A stretch of DNA of 64,000 nucleotides from Xanthostigma xanthostigma (Eukaryota; Arthropoda; Insecta; Raphidioptera; Raphidiidae): positions 16,346,001 through 16,410,000 of the forward strand of contig OY754466.1 in assembly GCA_963575645.1 (NCBI GenBank), written 5' to 3'. Shown here in pieces: positions 21,350-32,819 of the stretch; positions within the stretch are counted from its first letter, which is position 1; each line of letters starts with the position of its first letter. Below the pieces are notes generated by a model that had not been told where the DNA came from, made no database searches, and saw only the letters and a list, made by a program, of their open reading frames with translations. Position numbers and translations under genes: made by a program.

Positions 21350-22579
21350 TCTGGCGGAAAATGAGATAATAAATAATTGAACAAACCTTTTATTAATTAA
21401 TATTATCGCAGGCCTCGTAGGCCAGTAAAATGACGAATTCAGTTTTCACTGATCCGAAAATTAGAAGAACTTTTCTATGGTTACAATATTGAATTTTCAC
21501 AAGACACAAGCAAAAAACTGACCAAACACCGTTTTTTTTTACGCTTTTTTAACGTTTTTTAACAAGTCCCAGTCATCGCACGAAGGTATGTGATGCCTTG
21601 CCCTCAGGCATCATGGTGCGCAGGGCAAGATATCAGACTTTCGTCCCTTGTGGTGTAATTTACTATTGATGTGGCACAGCCATTTTTCAAATAGTCAGTG
21701 AGTGAACATGAACGTTTGGTTTTAATTATACTTCGTCAGATGTGGAGTGTGCTGCCGTACAACTGTACATTACTTGTGTATATGTGTACATAATAATATA
21801 GTAAATGAGGAAATAAGCTTGCAAACAACGTTATTTGATTGGCGCTGAAAAATAAGGAAATCACAATTGGAAATGTATTTTGTTCGTTACGTGAGTTAAT
21901 CGAAAAAATTGTACAATTTGTTTGTTTATTTTATAAAAAAGTATTTACTTTGTTAGTGTCCTATTTTTACATTTGTTTTGAAAAACGCTACGCTTGATGT
22001 ATAGGATTTTTTTGAAGAACGTAGCATTAAAAAAAAAACATTTTAAAACGTATTTTATTGTATGTATCTTTTTTATAAACACAAGCTTTCATTTAACTTT
22101 ACTTGTTAGTTAGAACCAAATTTTGCTATCCGATTTTAACTCACTTCCATCGACTTGTGCCGATGACAGTACAATGTTTTCAAATCTTTGACTTGATGAA
22201 GGAGTCAGGAAAGGAGTCGGAACCTCTTGATGGAGATCAATAGCTTTTTGCTTAACTTTCCATAAGGATTTTATTCATCGTTAATATTGTAACAAAACTG
22301 TTCTGGTCGTTAATATTTTATTTACAACAATAAAATATTAAAACAAATAAACAAACTAACTAAAAGTACTTGTCTTTTATAATGGAAATTAAATAGAAAT
22401 CTAAATAATGAAAAGGCACTATATACACAGACATTTATACAAGATATATTTATCTAAGCGCGTTAGAAAATGTATATATGAACTCAATGATTTATGGCTA
22501 GCTACTGTGTACTTGCACCGACTTACACACACTGTTCAACTGTCCCTACACCATCTCTACTGTGTCTTATATACCTCTG
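21350..22579. other. Gene-free stretch, nothing recognised
   Basis: About 1.2 kb with homopolymer runs near 21530 and 22030. No coding or RNA feature could be supported. Confidence 0.4.
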
Positions 22580-22705
22580 CTGCTCCGTGATCGAACGTTT
22601 TGGAAAAAATCTACCTGCGTCGATATTCTTCTACGCAATTCTAGAAAGTTCGCGATTTCTGCTTCTACAAACTCTTCTACCTGCGCGCAGTTTGCCTCAG
22701 AATAT
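22580..22705 (+). repeat. Dispersed repeat Y, copy 2, with heat-shock-element motifs
   Basis: It aligns with the minus strand of 3698-3825. It has a perfect three-box heat-shock element TTCtaGAAagTTC at 22639-22651. A second with one mismatch lies at the other conserved position (GAAcgTTTtgGAA, 22593-22605). A TATA-like TTATATACC precedes it at about 22567. It may be a promoter region of a retroelement; no protein is encoded. Confidence 0.65.
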
Positions 22706-22727
22706 ATTTTATAAAAATATTGTTTAA

Positions 22728-23715
22728 ATTTTTTTTATTCATAACTTATTTAACAGTCCTTCCAAGTTCTAATAATTTAAATGTCAGAATTTTAAAGTAG
22801 ATTGTTTTATGACTGTTTACTAAAATAAAAAAAACGCAAAGTGCTTTCAGACATTATGAGGTAATAATTACTAATAACACGTTTTTAAGAAAATTTAATT
22901 ACATTTTCTGTTGTCTAAGAAATCATGGAAAGAAAATTGAAGATAATTATATGTCCTGAAAACACTGAACGTTTGACATTTAAAATTTTTTTTTGTTCGC
23001 ATCATTACGTATAGTCATAAATTATGAGGGTCTGTCTACGCATTGATGAGATGGGACCGGATTAATTTTTGTTCTATATCGATATCTTAAAATTTTTGGA
23101 AGTTACCTAGTATAAGCTGAAATCATCACAGACATTTTTCTAACCAAAATAATTAAACCTATTTGGATAACTTTCTGCAACTCAAATTTATTTAATCTTC
23201 TTTCGAAGTCTTTTAAGCATTCTATTGATGATGATGATGATGATGATTAGATCCATATCCCTTAGATGACATTGAAGACAACTTCATTCCATTTAGACCT
23301 ATCCTGGACAGTACAAATGGGGTTGATTTTTAGTGTTCCCTGTAACCGGAATCACTTTGGTGTCAGTCCGTCCGACTGTCACAGGCAATTTTTCTCTTAA
23401 ACAATTTGAACTTTGGCACGGAGATATAGTGTAGTGGCCCAATAACAGACGTGAAGTATAAAAAATTGAATTTTGATTATGAGGGTTAATTTCAGTGGGT
23501 GAAATAGTAAATGAAAAAAAAACTTTATTCAATGACAGTGTGTAGGGTTGTAAATGAAAGCTTATGAAAGCACGAATTCAACAATATATTTGCTATATTT
23601 TCATTATTATATTTTTTTAATAATTGTTGGGGAATCACCTGTCCTCTTGCCTTATCGCTAAAACTGTCGCTCTGAAAAAAACATAAACATTGAAAATTAG
23701 GTGTAGATTGAACGA
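22728..23715. other. Gene-free stretch with a (GAT)n run
   Basis: The only clear feature is a seven-copy GAT microsatellite at 23226-23248. Nothing else could be supported. Confidence 0.45.
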
Positions 23716-24150
23716 AAAATATCAGGATTGAAAAATTCTAGCACGATTAATTGTTATAAACAATTTAATTAGTACTAATTTCAAATTTTTAACTAAATTC
23801 ATATTGCTGTGCTGTAATGTCAAGCCCTGTTCAACACCGATGCGTAGCTCAGTGGTATAGTCTAGATTCGTAGTCTCGGTTCGAGCCTTTTTCGAATTTA
23901 TTTTTTATCGTATTTAATATCTTTTTGTTAAGTTTGTTATAAAAAATTGTTTTTTTTTAATTTTTCAATTTATTCATGAACGCTTATTGAAACATAATTT
24001 CAGCAATATATATACGTATAATATGATGTATTTTTAAATTTTAAATTATTTTTTTGTAAAAAAAAACTCCCAAAAAGAACAAAAAAATATCAGGATGAAA
24101 AATTATAGCGCGATAGTTTATAAACAAATTAATTGTATATTTCTCTATAA
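23716..24150 (+). repeat. Degenerate repeat pair around a tRNA-like SINE head
   Basis: AAAAATATCAGGATTGAAAA at about 23716 recurs with changes at about 24083, followed in both by TTATAAACAA and AATTAATTG. The tRNA-like block at 23838-23892 lies between. It may be two ends of one composite SINE or a local duplication. Confidence 0.5.
23838..23892 (+). other. tRNA-like SINE head (box A and box B)
   Basis: GCGTAGCTCAGTGGTATAG is a good A box and GGTTCGAGCC a good B box at tRNA-like spacing. The acceptor and anticodon stems do not close, so this is a pol III promoter relic, not a functional tRNA. Confidence 0.65.
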
Positions 24151-24589
24151 CTGCAGAAGCGAAATTTTGGTTATAGAACACACAAGTGATGTCATGAAAC
24201 ACTAATTGTGCATGTATATCTTGCACTTGACCGATTTTCTATGTTAATTATTACCTTTGTAAAATACAGTGCCAAAAATGCTTTTAACTATTATTTGACA
24301 AAAACAGTGAGGAATTTTGGAATAACTTATGTATCTTGAATGTGTGGGGAAACCAATTCCACAAAAATTTATCGGAAGTATGTTAAAATACTTTCATTTA
24401 ATGAGCAGCTTTCCTATACATAATACATCATCAGATTAAATCTGTCTACAATCAAAAAAAAAAATTACTACAAATACTTGCCAGGGTTTGATCTAAAATA
24501 CAAAATACAATCAAATTGAAAAAAATGAAGAATTTTTTTTTTACATAGAAAAAATATATTTACAATTTTAACTAAAATCGTACCAAAAA

Positions 24590-25191
24590 TCTATAATAAT
24601 ATATAAAGCTGAAGAGTTTGTTTGTTTGTTTGTTTCAACGCGCTAATCTCAGAAACTACTGGTTCGAATTGAAATTTTTTTTTGTTGGATAGCCCATTTA
24701 TCGAGGAAGGCTATAGGCTATATTATATTACGCTACGACTAATTGGAGAGGAACATAAATGAAAAATGTTGCAAGATGTGTCAAAATTAGTCCGCCCGAC
24801 AAATATTATCAGGTGAAATGCCTTAACTAAATACTGCAATATTAGCGCGTCAAGGTACAAGCCCGGACAATTCAGTCGGTAGAGTGTAAGACTCTTAATG
24901 CCAGGGTCTAGGGTTCGAGCCCCACGTCAGTGAATATATTTATATATATTTCTTTTTATTTTCTACATTGCTTTATTCTAAGGTTTTCAATTAAATATTT
25001 ATTATATTAAAAGAAATTCATTACTTAAAAAAAGTATAAATACTGCTTTTTAACGACAAAAACTTTTGAACGGTAACGCCGATCATTATGAAGTTTGGAC
25101 ACAACATTCATCTCGGTAAACTAAGATGAATGCGCGTACTCCTCCGCCATTCGTTCTTTTGCACCCGGGTAAAACCGGGCGGGACCGCTAG
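24590..25191 (+). mobile_element. Non-autonomous Helitron, complete, with tRNA-Lys-like segment
   Basis: It starts TCTATAATAATATATAAAGC after A24589 and ends GGGACCGCTAG before T25192, so insertion was between A and T as Helitrons do. A GC-rich hairpin (CCCGG..CCGGG) lies about 10 nt from the end. The 602-bp body carries the conserved CGCGCTAATCTCAG and GGCTATAGGCTATAT blocks found in the copies at 13001 and 43296. It has no Rep/helicase. Confidence 0.85.
24861..24931 (+). other. tRNA-Lys(CUU)-like segment inside the Helitron
   Basis: GCCCGGACAATTCAGTCGGT, then GACTCTTAATG (anticodon loop CTCTTAA) and GGGTTCGAGCCCCACG reproduce most of a tRNA-Lys. The 5' GCCCGG is not matched at the 3' end, and the D stem is weakened. 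It is probably a SINE or tRNA pseudogene captured by the Helitron before it spread, since the 13001 copy has a related segment. Confidence 0.7.
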
Positions 25192-25192
25192 T

Positions 25193-25760
25193 CAAGAATA
25201 AATCTACTTTGAAAGTAGAAGTCGCACCATCAATAATTCCCACCATCCATCTATTTGTACGCCGGCTCAACATTGGCTGTGCCTGGGCATGTTTAAATGA
25301 AATTCTGAGTAATACGGGCAACGGTTCACATCTTGTTAGTCAAAGATCTAGCAAACGCACAGTCGGAGCTTCTCTGTCAAGGAATAAACTTAATCTAGAT
25401 TTAATGAATGACATTTCTAATAGCTAATAAGATCTCTGAATGTGACAATATTACAGATGGGACACGGCTTTATGCTTTCGCTAAATCTCAAGCAGGCCAT
25501 TTAACAGTCATTATGTTTTACGCGGCCACATTTCATAATGAGAAGATAGCACGATAAAGTACATTCCTGACATACAAAAACACGGTATTAATAAGAGATG
25601 ACAACACTGCTTGTGCTATTAAGACGATATCGCTGTTCTTTATGCGTATACATCACTTTTATCAAATCTATGCAGATAAATAAAATTGAAGTGTCTGTTT
25701 GTAAAGTCAAAATAACAGCTTTTTACTAAATGCATATGAAAGTATATACGGTACTTAAAA
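25193..25760. other. Intergenic sequence with a short unassigned frame
   Basis: A 72-codon plus-strand frame (25209-25427) is more GC-balanced than its surroundings, but I recognise no domain in it. The rest holds nothing supportable. Confidence 0.3.
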
Positions 25761-25764
25761 CAAC

Positions 25765-26080
25765 GTCCTGACACCCATGTTGATTTTTAAAGTATTTACC
25801 TCTTTTCACCCTCTGAAGGGGTTGTTTTTAAAAAAGCATGAAACACGTGTTTATTTATTTCTTGACAAAAGTAATCCTGCCCTTTTTCATATGATTTCTA
25901 CATGCAAATTTTTGAACCCCCGTTACACCCTTTTAGGGGTTGAATTTTCAAAAATCTCTTCTTACCGGATACCTACGTCATAATAATTATCTGAGTGCCT
26001 AATTTCAGCCCAATCCGTCCAGTGGTTTGATAGATCAGCCAATTAGTCAAGTCAATTACGGTTTCCTTTTGTATATTTAG
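25765..26080 (+). repeat. Dispersed insect repeat with GGGGTTGAATTTTCAAAAAT block
   Basis: Two internal blocks of the form CACCC..AGGGGTTG..TTTTAAAAA are followed by ACCTACGTCATAATA, TTTCAGCCCAATCCGTCCAG and TTTGATAGATCAGCCA. I recall this arrangement from many arthropod genomes as a multicopy repeat. The class is not established here. Confidence 0.5.
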
Positions 26081-27134
26081 ATTTATAAATATATATAAAT
26101 GTATGCATTTTGTTGTGCGTCTGCGCATGCGTAATATAAACCATGTCATCATTTCAGCTGTGGTTAATAATTTCGAAAGAAATTTCACTTTCTCCGTAAA
26201 CTTATGTGCAGGGTGAGGCTCACAGTTTTTTTAAACGGTGCTATATTTTTCTGCCAGCTTGCCTTGAAAATATTTCTGGCAATGAAATTAACACGTTCTT
26301 CAATTTCAAAACATCTCGGCGTATTTTCATCGTTATTTTCCTTTTCATCAGATAATAAAATGACCTGAGCAGCTGACAAGATACGCATCTGCGTTTCTTT
26401 CAAGCATCGTGTGTTGTTGGTAGTTGGTACCTACTCAGTAGTACACAAAACACACAGGACGATAGTAAATAGCGTGGCCCGTTTGTAAAGACTGTAGGGA
26501 GTACTACGTATAGTACTGCCTCTTGAAACGAACGTTCAAAGTCCACATACAGAGTGTTCTGTTCAAAGTACGCTTGCGCAAAATAGCTACAAAGACAACA
26601 CCAATGAAAAATTTCCTTTGTTGAGGCGGACATGTACAAGCAATGATCTCGTTGCCCCTTTGTGATAAAGGAAATAAATGATATTATAGTCGAACTCATG
26701 TATTTTCAACGTAATCTATTTTCAACTGATTTTGCTCACGTATTTTATAGTTTTTAGTTCCTACTTCTCACGCAACGTGTCTCCTCCTACCTGCTCAGAC
26801 AATGAAAAAATCGTTTGGCAATGTTTGCAGTGAGGATGAAGGAGAAGTTGAGAAAATATAAATAGATTGGTGACGAAGGATTGAAAATACATTAGTTTTT
26901 CTGTATGAATGTTTGCAAAATGCGGATCTATTTCATTCCACAGTTCTAAAGTTTAAACGGACAGAAATATACTTCGTATAGTGTAAACCGCTCATGAAGA
27001 AGTCCGGCGCAATGAAAGAGTAGGATACTCTTTCTAGACAAGGGGCCGAACCAGTTTCTGAGCTTTTCTGTGAAAACGTACAACAGACTCTCAAGAGATG
27101 GACCTGTGAATAACATCTCTCCGATTGGAATCTG
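26081..27134. other. Gene-free stretch, nothing recognised
   Basis: Frames of 72-99 codons on the minus strand (26185-26699) contain no recognisable domain and are treated as chance. Confidence 0.35.
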
Positions 27135-27179
27135 ATTTCAGGTATCAAACATGGGAAGAAATTGATCGTAAGTCTTTCC

Positions 27180-27455
27180 TCATGGGTCACTAAGGACGTA
27201 ATTAGACTTAGCAGGTCGACACCCACAGAGGTGATTTGACTTCTGACTGGCCACGCTTCTCTGGAAAAAACAAATACACATGATTCGGGGATACACCAGG
27301 AATTAATGCTATGTGAAATAGAGAATAAAATAGCCACTCATATTGCGTTCGAATGTGAGACTTCAGCTTATAGGAGAATAACTGTCTTTGGTTACGTAGA
27401 TGAAGACGGAAACATTCCGCAGAGAATCTTTTGGTCAATCTTCTTGAATTTATAA
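27180..27455 (+). pseudogene. R1/I-like LINE C-terminus (fragment 1)
   Basis: The frame reads DVIRLSRSTPTEVI, a TGA stop, LLTGHASLEKTNTHDSGIH, then LCEIENKIATHIAFECE and YRRITVFG, ending at TAA. It aligns with fragment 2 at 28480-28816. Together they match the post-RNase-H region of R1/I-type LINEs, with a GH..L.KH.H segment and a C..H....C tail. The first Cys pair is lost here. Only the 3' portion is present. Confidence 0.75.
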
Positions 27456-27529
27456 GAAGATCCAGATTATTTATTTACTAGATCCAGTAAAAAAGGCAAG
27501 CACGAAAATCCTTATTTGATGGTAGTCTA

Positions 27530-28315
27530 GTTTACATGTCCCTTTTGATGATTTCCAGTCCCTCCTTCTCCGAAAATTATAACCATAGTGTCATTCGATT
27601 CGGAATGACATCTAGAAAATTTAAAAAAAAAATTGAAGTTAGGGACGACAACATTGCAAAAGTTTTAAATATTTTAGTAAAAGAAAAAAGAGAGAGGTTT
27701 AGTTTTTTTTCGAATATCTCGAAAACTATTGCAGATATCTGAAATCACAAAATAAATTCTGAAAGAGCAGGAAATTTCCTACAAAAAAATCTCATCTCCA
27801 GAAACTCAACCACCAATATTTCTAACTTTAATTTGGAGGTGAAAAAAGGGCTAAAATTTTTTTTAAATTATATAAAAAATAGAAAAAAAAATTTTAGCAC
27901 TATTTTCACCTCTAAATTATAATCAGAAATATCGGTGGTAGAGTTCCGTGAGATGGGACTTTTTTATCGGAAATTTCCTGTTCTTTCATAATCATTTTTG
28001 TGATTTCAGATATCTGTAATAGTTTTTAAGATATTACTCGAAAAAACCAAACCCCTATTTTTTTTTATTATTATTGTGTTTATAACATATATTAGAAATC
28101 GTGTCCATCGAGACAATTATTAATAAGAATCGCAGTATTGTGGACAAAAAGTTCTTTATTCATTAATAAACAAATAATAAAGAACTTTTTGTCCACAATC
28201 CTGCGATTCTTATTAATAGTGTTTATAACTTTTGCAACTTTTTCGTCCCCCACTTTAATTTTTTTAAAAAGTTCATAATTATAATTTTTAATGAAGGAGG
28301 GCTGCAGTTCATAAG
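27530..28315. repeat. Large foldback between two LINE fragments
   Basis: Arms of about 320-400 bp meet near 27885. Mirrored blocks include GATTTCAGATATCTG, GGAAATTTCCT and CCACCAATATTTCT (inverse ATCGGTGGTAGAG). An additional small hairpin (GAATCGCAGTATTGTGGAC, mirrored by GTCCACAATCCTGCGATTC, 28119-28220) sits in the right arm only, as a later insertion. No protein is encoded. Confidence 0.8.
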
Positions 28316-28479
28316 AAAGGGGCATGGGGTACACTTTTTGAGTCAATCTAGGACGATTCTTATTTGTTCCAATCTTTAGTAGTGTAAATCGTAGCAATCA
28401 GCAAACCACTGACTGGAGCTTAAATTCACGAAACTTACATGAGAACAGGATACTTGTGGGCCCTTCAAACAGACTTATA

Positions 28480-28816
28480 GAGGACTTGACCAAAATCAGT
28501 AAACCTAAACTCAGGAAAGTGGTTGGGCTCTTCACCGGTCATTCACCCCTAGGAAAACATCTACACACAATGGGGATACGTCAAGAATCGACACAGTGTA
28601 CCTAGATTTTGCGAAATGGAGGACGAAACAGCCAACCATTTACTGTTCGAATGCGAGGCCCTAGCCTAAAGGAGAACTACCATCTTTGGCAGAGTAATTC
28701 CTCAGGACAATCTACTAACCAATCTTCTGGAGTTCATGATGAGATCCAAACTATTGAAGGACTAGATCCAGGACAAGGGGGAACACAAAAATTCTTTTAG
28801 GATGAAGTGCTATTAA
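28480..28816 (+). pseudogene. R1/I-like LINE C-terminus (fragment 2)
   Basis: The frame EDLTKISKPKLRKVVGLFTG, then HSPLGKHLHTMGIRQESTQC, is followed by a one-base shift to RFCEMEDETANHLLFECEAL, a stop, then RRTTIFGRVIPQ to the end. The C-x-x-x-C..H....C spacing is the zinc-finger-like tail of R1/I-type LINE polyproteins. At least one frameshift and two stops make it dead. It is paralogous to 27180-27455. Confidence 0.82.
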
Positions 28817-28829
28817 GCCATGGCCCCTA

Positions 28830-29324
28830 ATTCAGTGTAAATCGTAGATTCGATTTACTCGGTAATCTAGTTTGTACTTAGATGAAACGTAACCTTGATA
28901 TTTCATCTCCCGCATTATTTGGCTGTTATCAATAAGTAACGGGTCTCATCCATCACTAAATAGCTGTCAGACGTAGAAATGTGACATTTGTTGTTCCCTT
29001 TTCTTTCCAGACGCAGGTTTCAGTTTACCCGGTAACCCAGTTCGTCTCTTCAGAGCTACTCTATACTATATATACGCTGTCAGACTTTGTCTTATAGTAC
29101 CAACAGTCGCTTTACGTTACGCAGCTTTCCACAACCGTGTCGTAGCTGTCTGTGCGTGCGTCGCTTTTCGTTGCGACGTACGCGCGCACGCACACACACA
29201 CAGACGCGAGGCATCGAAGCGCTTCACTGACTACCTCCAGCATACCGTCTCGCTCATCTCCATTTTGTTTCGCGTCCAGGGCCGGCTCAACCGACGAAAC
29301 AGGCACGGTTTTGTGTGTCGGCAT
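28830..29324. other. Intergenic sequence with a GC-richer, CpG-bearing block
   Basis: From about 29040 the base composition rises. A TATA-like CTATATATACGC (29064) is followed by TGTCAG, and a (CA)n run lies near 29185. It could be a promoter or first exon, or another captured fragment. No coding frame is supported. Confidence 0.3.
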
Positions 29325-29332
29325 GTTTTTAA

Positions 29333-29620
29333 TAGTGATGTGCCGGATCGTCAAAAAAGTATATCCGCAGATACAGATACGAATACGGATCATTAGTGTC
29401 CAGATCCGCGAATACGGATACGGATCTCAATTTTTTTATTCAGGTTTTCTGAAAAAAAATTAATTTAAACGGAATTTAATAGAATTTCATTTCTACCTAT
29501 ATTTAGAATTTCACATATATAATGAAATTTAATAACATAAAAGATCCGTCAAAAAGTAACGGATACAGATCTTTTTTCTCCTTCGAATATCTGCGGATAC
29601 GGACATCCGGCACATCACTA
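29333..29620. mobile_element. hAT MITE with 8-bp target duplication GTTTTTAA
   Basis: It begins TAGTGATGTGCCGGAT and ends ATCCGGCACATCACTA, 14-16-bp inverted ends of the TAGNGNTG hAT type. GTTTTTAA is duplicated at 29325-29332 and 29621-29628. Internal CGGATACGGAT repeats are present. It is 288 bp and non-coding. Confidence 0.95.
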
Positions 29621-29629
29621 GTTTTTAAT

Positions 29630-30050
29630 AACACGACACGTGTGGTATATTGGCGGATATGCAATTTGGATATCCTTTAATTATTATCTACCGTATTACT
29701 AATTTAACTCGGCAACAACACTTCATTAAAGTCTTGCCTCATGGGGCTGCGGCCCGCTCGGCAGCCACAACAGTAGTCAGTTTAGAACAAATTTTTTTAT
29801 ATACCCGTACTTCCACCAAAAAATTACTGTACTTCCACCATGTACTAAAATTTAGCTAGTTTATTTGAGATTTTTTTTCATCAAAATGAAATAAGGTAAT
29901 AATTTTCCAGGCGACTAGCAACTTAAAGGGCCACTAACTACCTATTTGCAACTAAAAAAATAACTTGACAGTGATTAAATATTTTGGCAATAATTATATT
30001 AAAATGAGCTTCAAACGAAAGGTATTATAACAACTAAATAATGGCTGCTA
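29630..30050. other. Intergenic sequence with repeat Q motif
   Basis: TATACCCGTACTTCCACCA and a second CTTCCACCAT at 29798-29842 resemble repeat Q. Nothing else could be supported. Confidence 0.45.
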
Positions 30051-30058
30051 CTTTAAGG

Positions 30059-30583
30059 TAGGGTTGGGTAACTCAGATCTGAACCGGTTCAAAGAGCCGG
30101 CTCCGACAGAAGATCCGTGAGAGCCGGCTCACGTTTTTATGAGCCGACGGCTCAACGGATCCGCATAACTCAGTGAAACACTTAACACATAGAAGCACTG
30201 TCAGCTCAAATGACTCATGTATCATAATATGTCTGGCTATGGTACAAAGACACACTACGCACAGGCGGTTATACAGCTTATTACAATGTTTTACTTAAGG
30301 CACAACTACTTAAGGTATTGTATTGCATATTGTAATATGCTTTCTGTAACATAGCAAGTAGCAGTCTGTAAAACCCCGCCTTATAATATGTGAGTCAGTC
30401 GCTGGCATAATAGGTGATATGATTGACTTGACTCAACTAACTCAGTTGGCTCAGTGGCTCAGTTGACTCGAATAACATATTCAGAACTCGGCTCTTTTTG
30501 AACCGGTTCAGGGAGCCGGCTCACATACGGGATCCAGATGCAAAGATGCAGATCACTAAAAAGACCCGTTTATCACATCTCTA
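30059..30583. mobile_element. hAT MITE with 8-bp target duplication CTTTAAGG
   Basis: It begins TAGGGTTGGGTAACTC and ends TTTATCACATCTCTA. The 8-bp CTTTAAGG lies at 30051-30058 and 30584-30591. Subterminal blocks GAACCGGTTCA and GAGCCGGCTC occur at both sides. The termini are shorter and less perfect than in the 29333 element, so this is a different hAT family. It is non-coding. Confidence 0.9.
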
Positions 30584-30699
30584 CTTTAAGGTAGCGAACA
30601 TATTAAACAAGTCAATTGAAATCATAGGCGAGGTACTATAATTAATGACATGGCGACTAATATTAACAGTGGGGTGACAAAGATTGTATTATAACAACT

Positions 30700-30936
30700 A
30701 GTGAAAAGCAGAGGGCGTTTGGGCGGAGTTCTTTAAAAAACAATTACGGGGCGTGTCGATGCGATGACTTTTTTTCAGCAATGAAAAGGGTAGGGCGTTT
30801 GGGAGAGTTCTTTAACAAACAATAACGGGATCGTGTCGATGTGATGACGTTTTTTTGCGCATTAAAAAGAGGAGGGCGTTTGGGGGAAGCTCTTTAAAAA
30901 ACTGTAAAGTGTCGTGTCGATGCGATGGCGTTTTTA
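30700..30936 (+). repeat. Minisatellite, ~80-bp unit, about 3 copies
   Basis: GTGAAAAGCAGAGGGCGTTT starts units at about 30700, 30780 and 30860, each with AGTTCTTTAAAAAA and GTGTCGATGCGATG. It is the same unit family as 1807-2282 but with its own substitutions. Confidence 0.9.
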
Positions 30937-31685
30937 TATTACGATTCTGAATGTTCTTTCTTTGTTTATTATTTGATTATAATTTTAAAGATATGTCAGC
31001 ATTTAGGAATGCCCATTTTCTATTTTTTATCCGCCGTCAAGTTTCAGTTTAACAATAAATTCAGTTACCAAAATAAAAACAAAGATTACAACTGATTATT
31101 AAGTTGCTAATTTATACTTAATACTATCCTCCTCAGCAGCTGCCAACCTACTATTTTTGCTACCCACCTAAAATTTTTTTAATCCTTAATTCAGATTAAT
31201 TTGTCGCCGCGTTAAATACTGGTCAATGAAATATAGCCTTTATTATTAAGGAATAGTATAGCTTTATATTTGTGAAAGAATTTTTATAATCTATTCAATA
31301 GTTCTATATATTACCCCTTACAAACAAATTTTACCTTTTTTGTAAATATTTTATAGATTACACTTTCAACTACAAACCCGATTTTTTCTTGCTCTCGATC
31401 ATGCGCCTTAAAATACAGTCGCCACTCCATAAAAGGCTTTTAAAAAAAGCGGATCCTAAGCCTAGCCTGCACTCGGTATTGAGAAACGACAAGGAGTTAG
31501 TAGACAGCATGACGGCGGAGACGACGCACGTCTGTTGTACAGAAGACGCATCCAGTGGAGAAAATATAAGAAGCCGGTCTCAGAGAGAATTCATCATACG
31601 CACTACACTATCTGTGCCCTGCGCCTGTGTATTATTATTGTACACTGAGCGTCAAAGTTGCCCCCCACTCCTTGATTGTTTTAAC
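30937..31685. other. Intergenic sequence with a GC-balanced 120-codon frame
   Basis: A plus-strand frame from 31389 runs into repeat K at its 3' end. Its middle (31440-31650) is clearly richer in G and C than the surroundings, but I recognise no domain. It may be an exon or a captured fragment; it is not called as a gene. Confidence 0.3.
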
Positions 31686-31689
31686 GGTA

Positions 31690-32720
31690 TATTCTTAACC
31701 CAAAGAACCCCGCACCAAATACATGGGAAAATGACTTTCGGTGAAATTATTTCTAACTGAAGGGAATTAATTAGTCATTTGATACTGAAAAAAAAATTGG
31801 TTGTCTGTAAAGTCGGTTTACGGACGATAGTTTTACGTGATAACGTATTCCGTAATACATAACCTAAACCTCCCAAAATTTGGTTTCAATCCGCTTATCC
31901 TTGGTGTCGGAATGATAAGAAATGTCAAAAGTGACGTTTGCAACTTACAAAGTATTATGTTCTAATAATAATTAGTTATTCCAATACTTAACTTAGAAGG
32001 CGTTGCATTTCACAATATACTAATGTCAAAAAATTGAATTAAACATTAGAAATGCAGCCGTTTTCATGTTAAGACAAGACATACGTTTGCTTCTAATTTC
32101 CATGTACGGCAAACAAAGACAACCGACCGCGTCGCGCCATGCATTAGACAACATTGCATTTATACAGCTATTTTTCTATATAAATTTGTATAAAATATTT
32201 TTCTATATAAATTTGTATAAAAAAACTGTTTAGGCAAATTCTGTTATACGAAATCTATGTAAAATGTTCTCCTCTTTCGTTTAAGACTGGTTTCAAACCG
32301 ATCTGATTTAAATTGAGCGAGAAATTAGCAAAAAGCACGCACAGGGTCAGGCGGAACGTTACGCGTTATGCGTTATGCGTTACGCGTTACGAACGTTAGG
32401 AACGTTACGTTACACTTTTTCGTACATGCAGCCGGTGTTTTATCAATTTATAATATTGGTGATTCATCAATTTATAAGACGTTATCACGTCAAAAAGTTT
32501 CTAATACAACTTGGGTCTGAAAATCCCGGTGTCCTAAGTTGCAAGCTTATCAAAAACGACTGTTTTGTGGCAATTAACGAACAACGTGGGCATTCGTCGA
32601 GATATATATGTATGTAAGACCCAAGTTGTACAGGAAACTTTTTCCAGCATCAAATCACTGATTTATTCTCCCCAGTTAGAAAGAATTTCAGCGAAATCCA
32701 TTTTCCCATTTATTTGGAGC
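31690..32720. repeat. Foldback K, copy 1, interrupted by repeat H copy 2
   Basis: The left end CCAAATACATGGGAAAATGA is mirrored by CCATTTTCCCATTTATTTGG. CAACTTGGGTCTGAAAATCC is mirrored by GACCCAAGTTGTA. The uninterrupted copy at 61023-61357 shows where H entered the left arm, between CTGAAAAAA and GTTT. Confidence 0.82.
31796..32494 (+). mobile_element. Repeat H, copy 2
   Basis: Collinear with 15517-16086, with an extra ~70-bp block (GACAAGACATACGTTTGCTT onward) and a short duplication of TTTCTATATAAATTTGTATA. Both outer flanks are A-runs. It is nested in foldback K. Confidence 0.85.
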
Positions 32721-32819
32721 TGTATTCTTTGTACTTATTTTTATACGCTTTATATTAGTTTGGGTTGTAAATATGTATGTATGTATGTAACTAACTCCGT
32801 AACGGAATCTTTGAGCATA

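Noticed and set aside
26933..27337. 134-codon minus-strand frame, among the longest in the window
   Set aside because: It is the antisense shadow of the R1/I-like LINE fragment and shows no domain of its own.
29064..29090. TATATATA plus TGTCAG as a core promoter
   Set aside because: Such motifs are frequent in AT-rich DNA and no downstream gene is visible; noted only as a hint.
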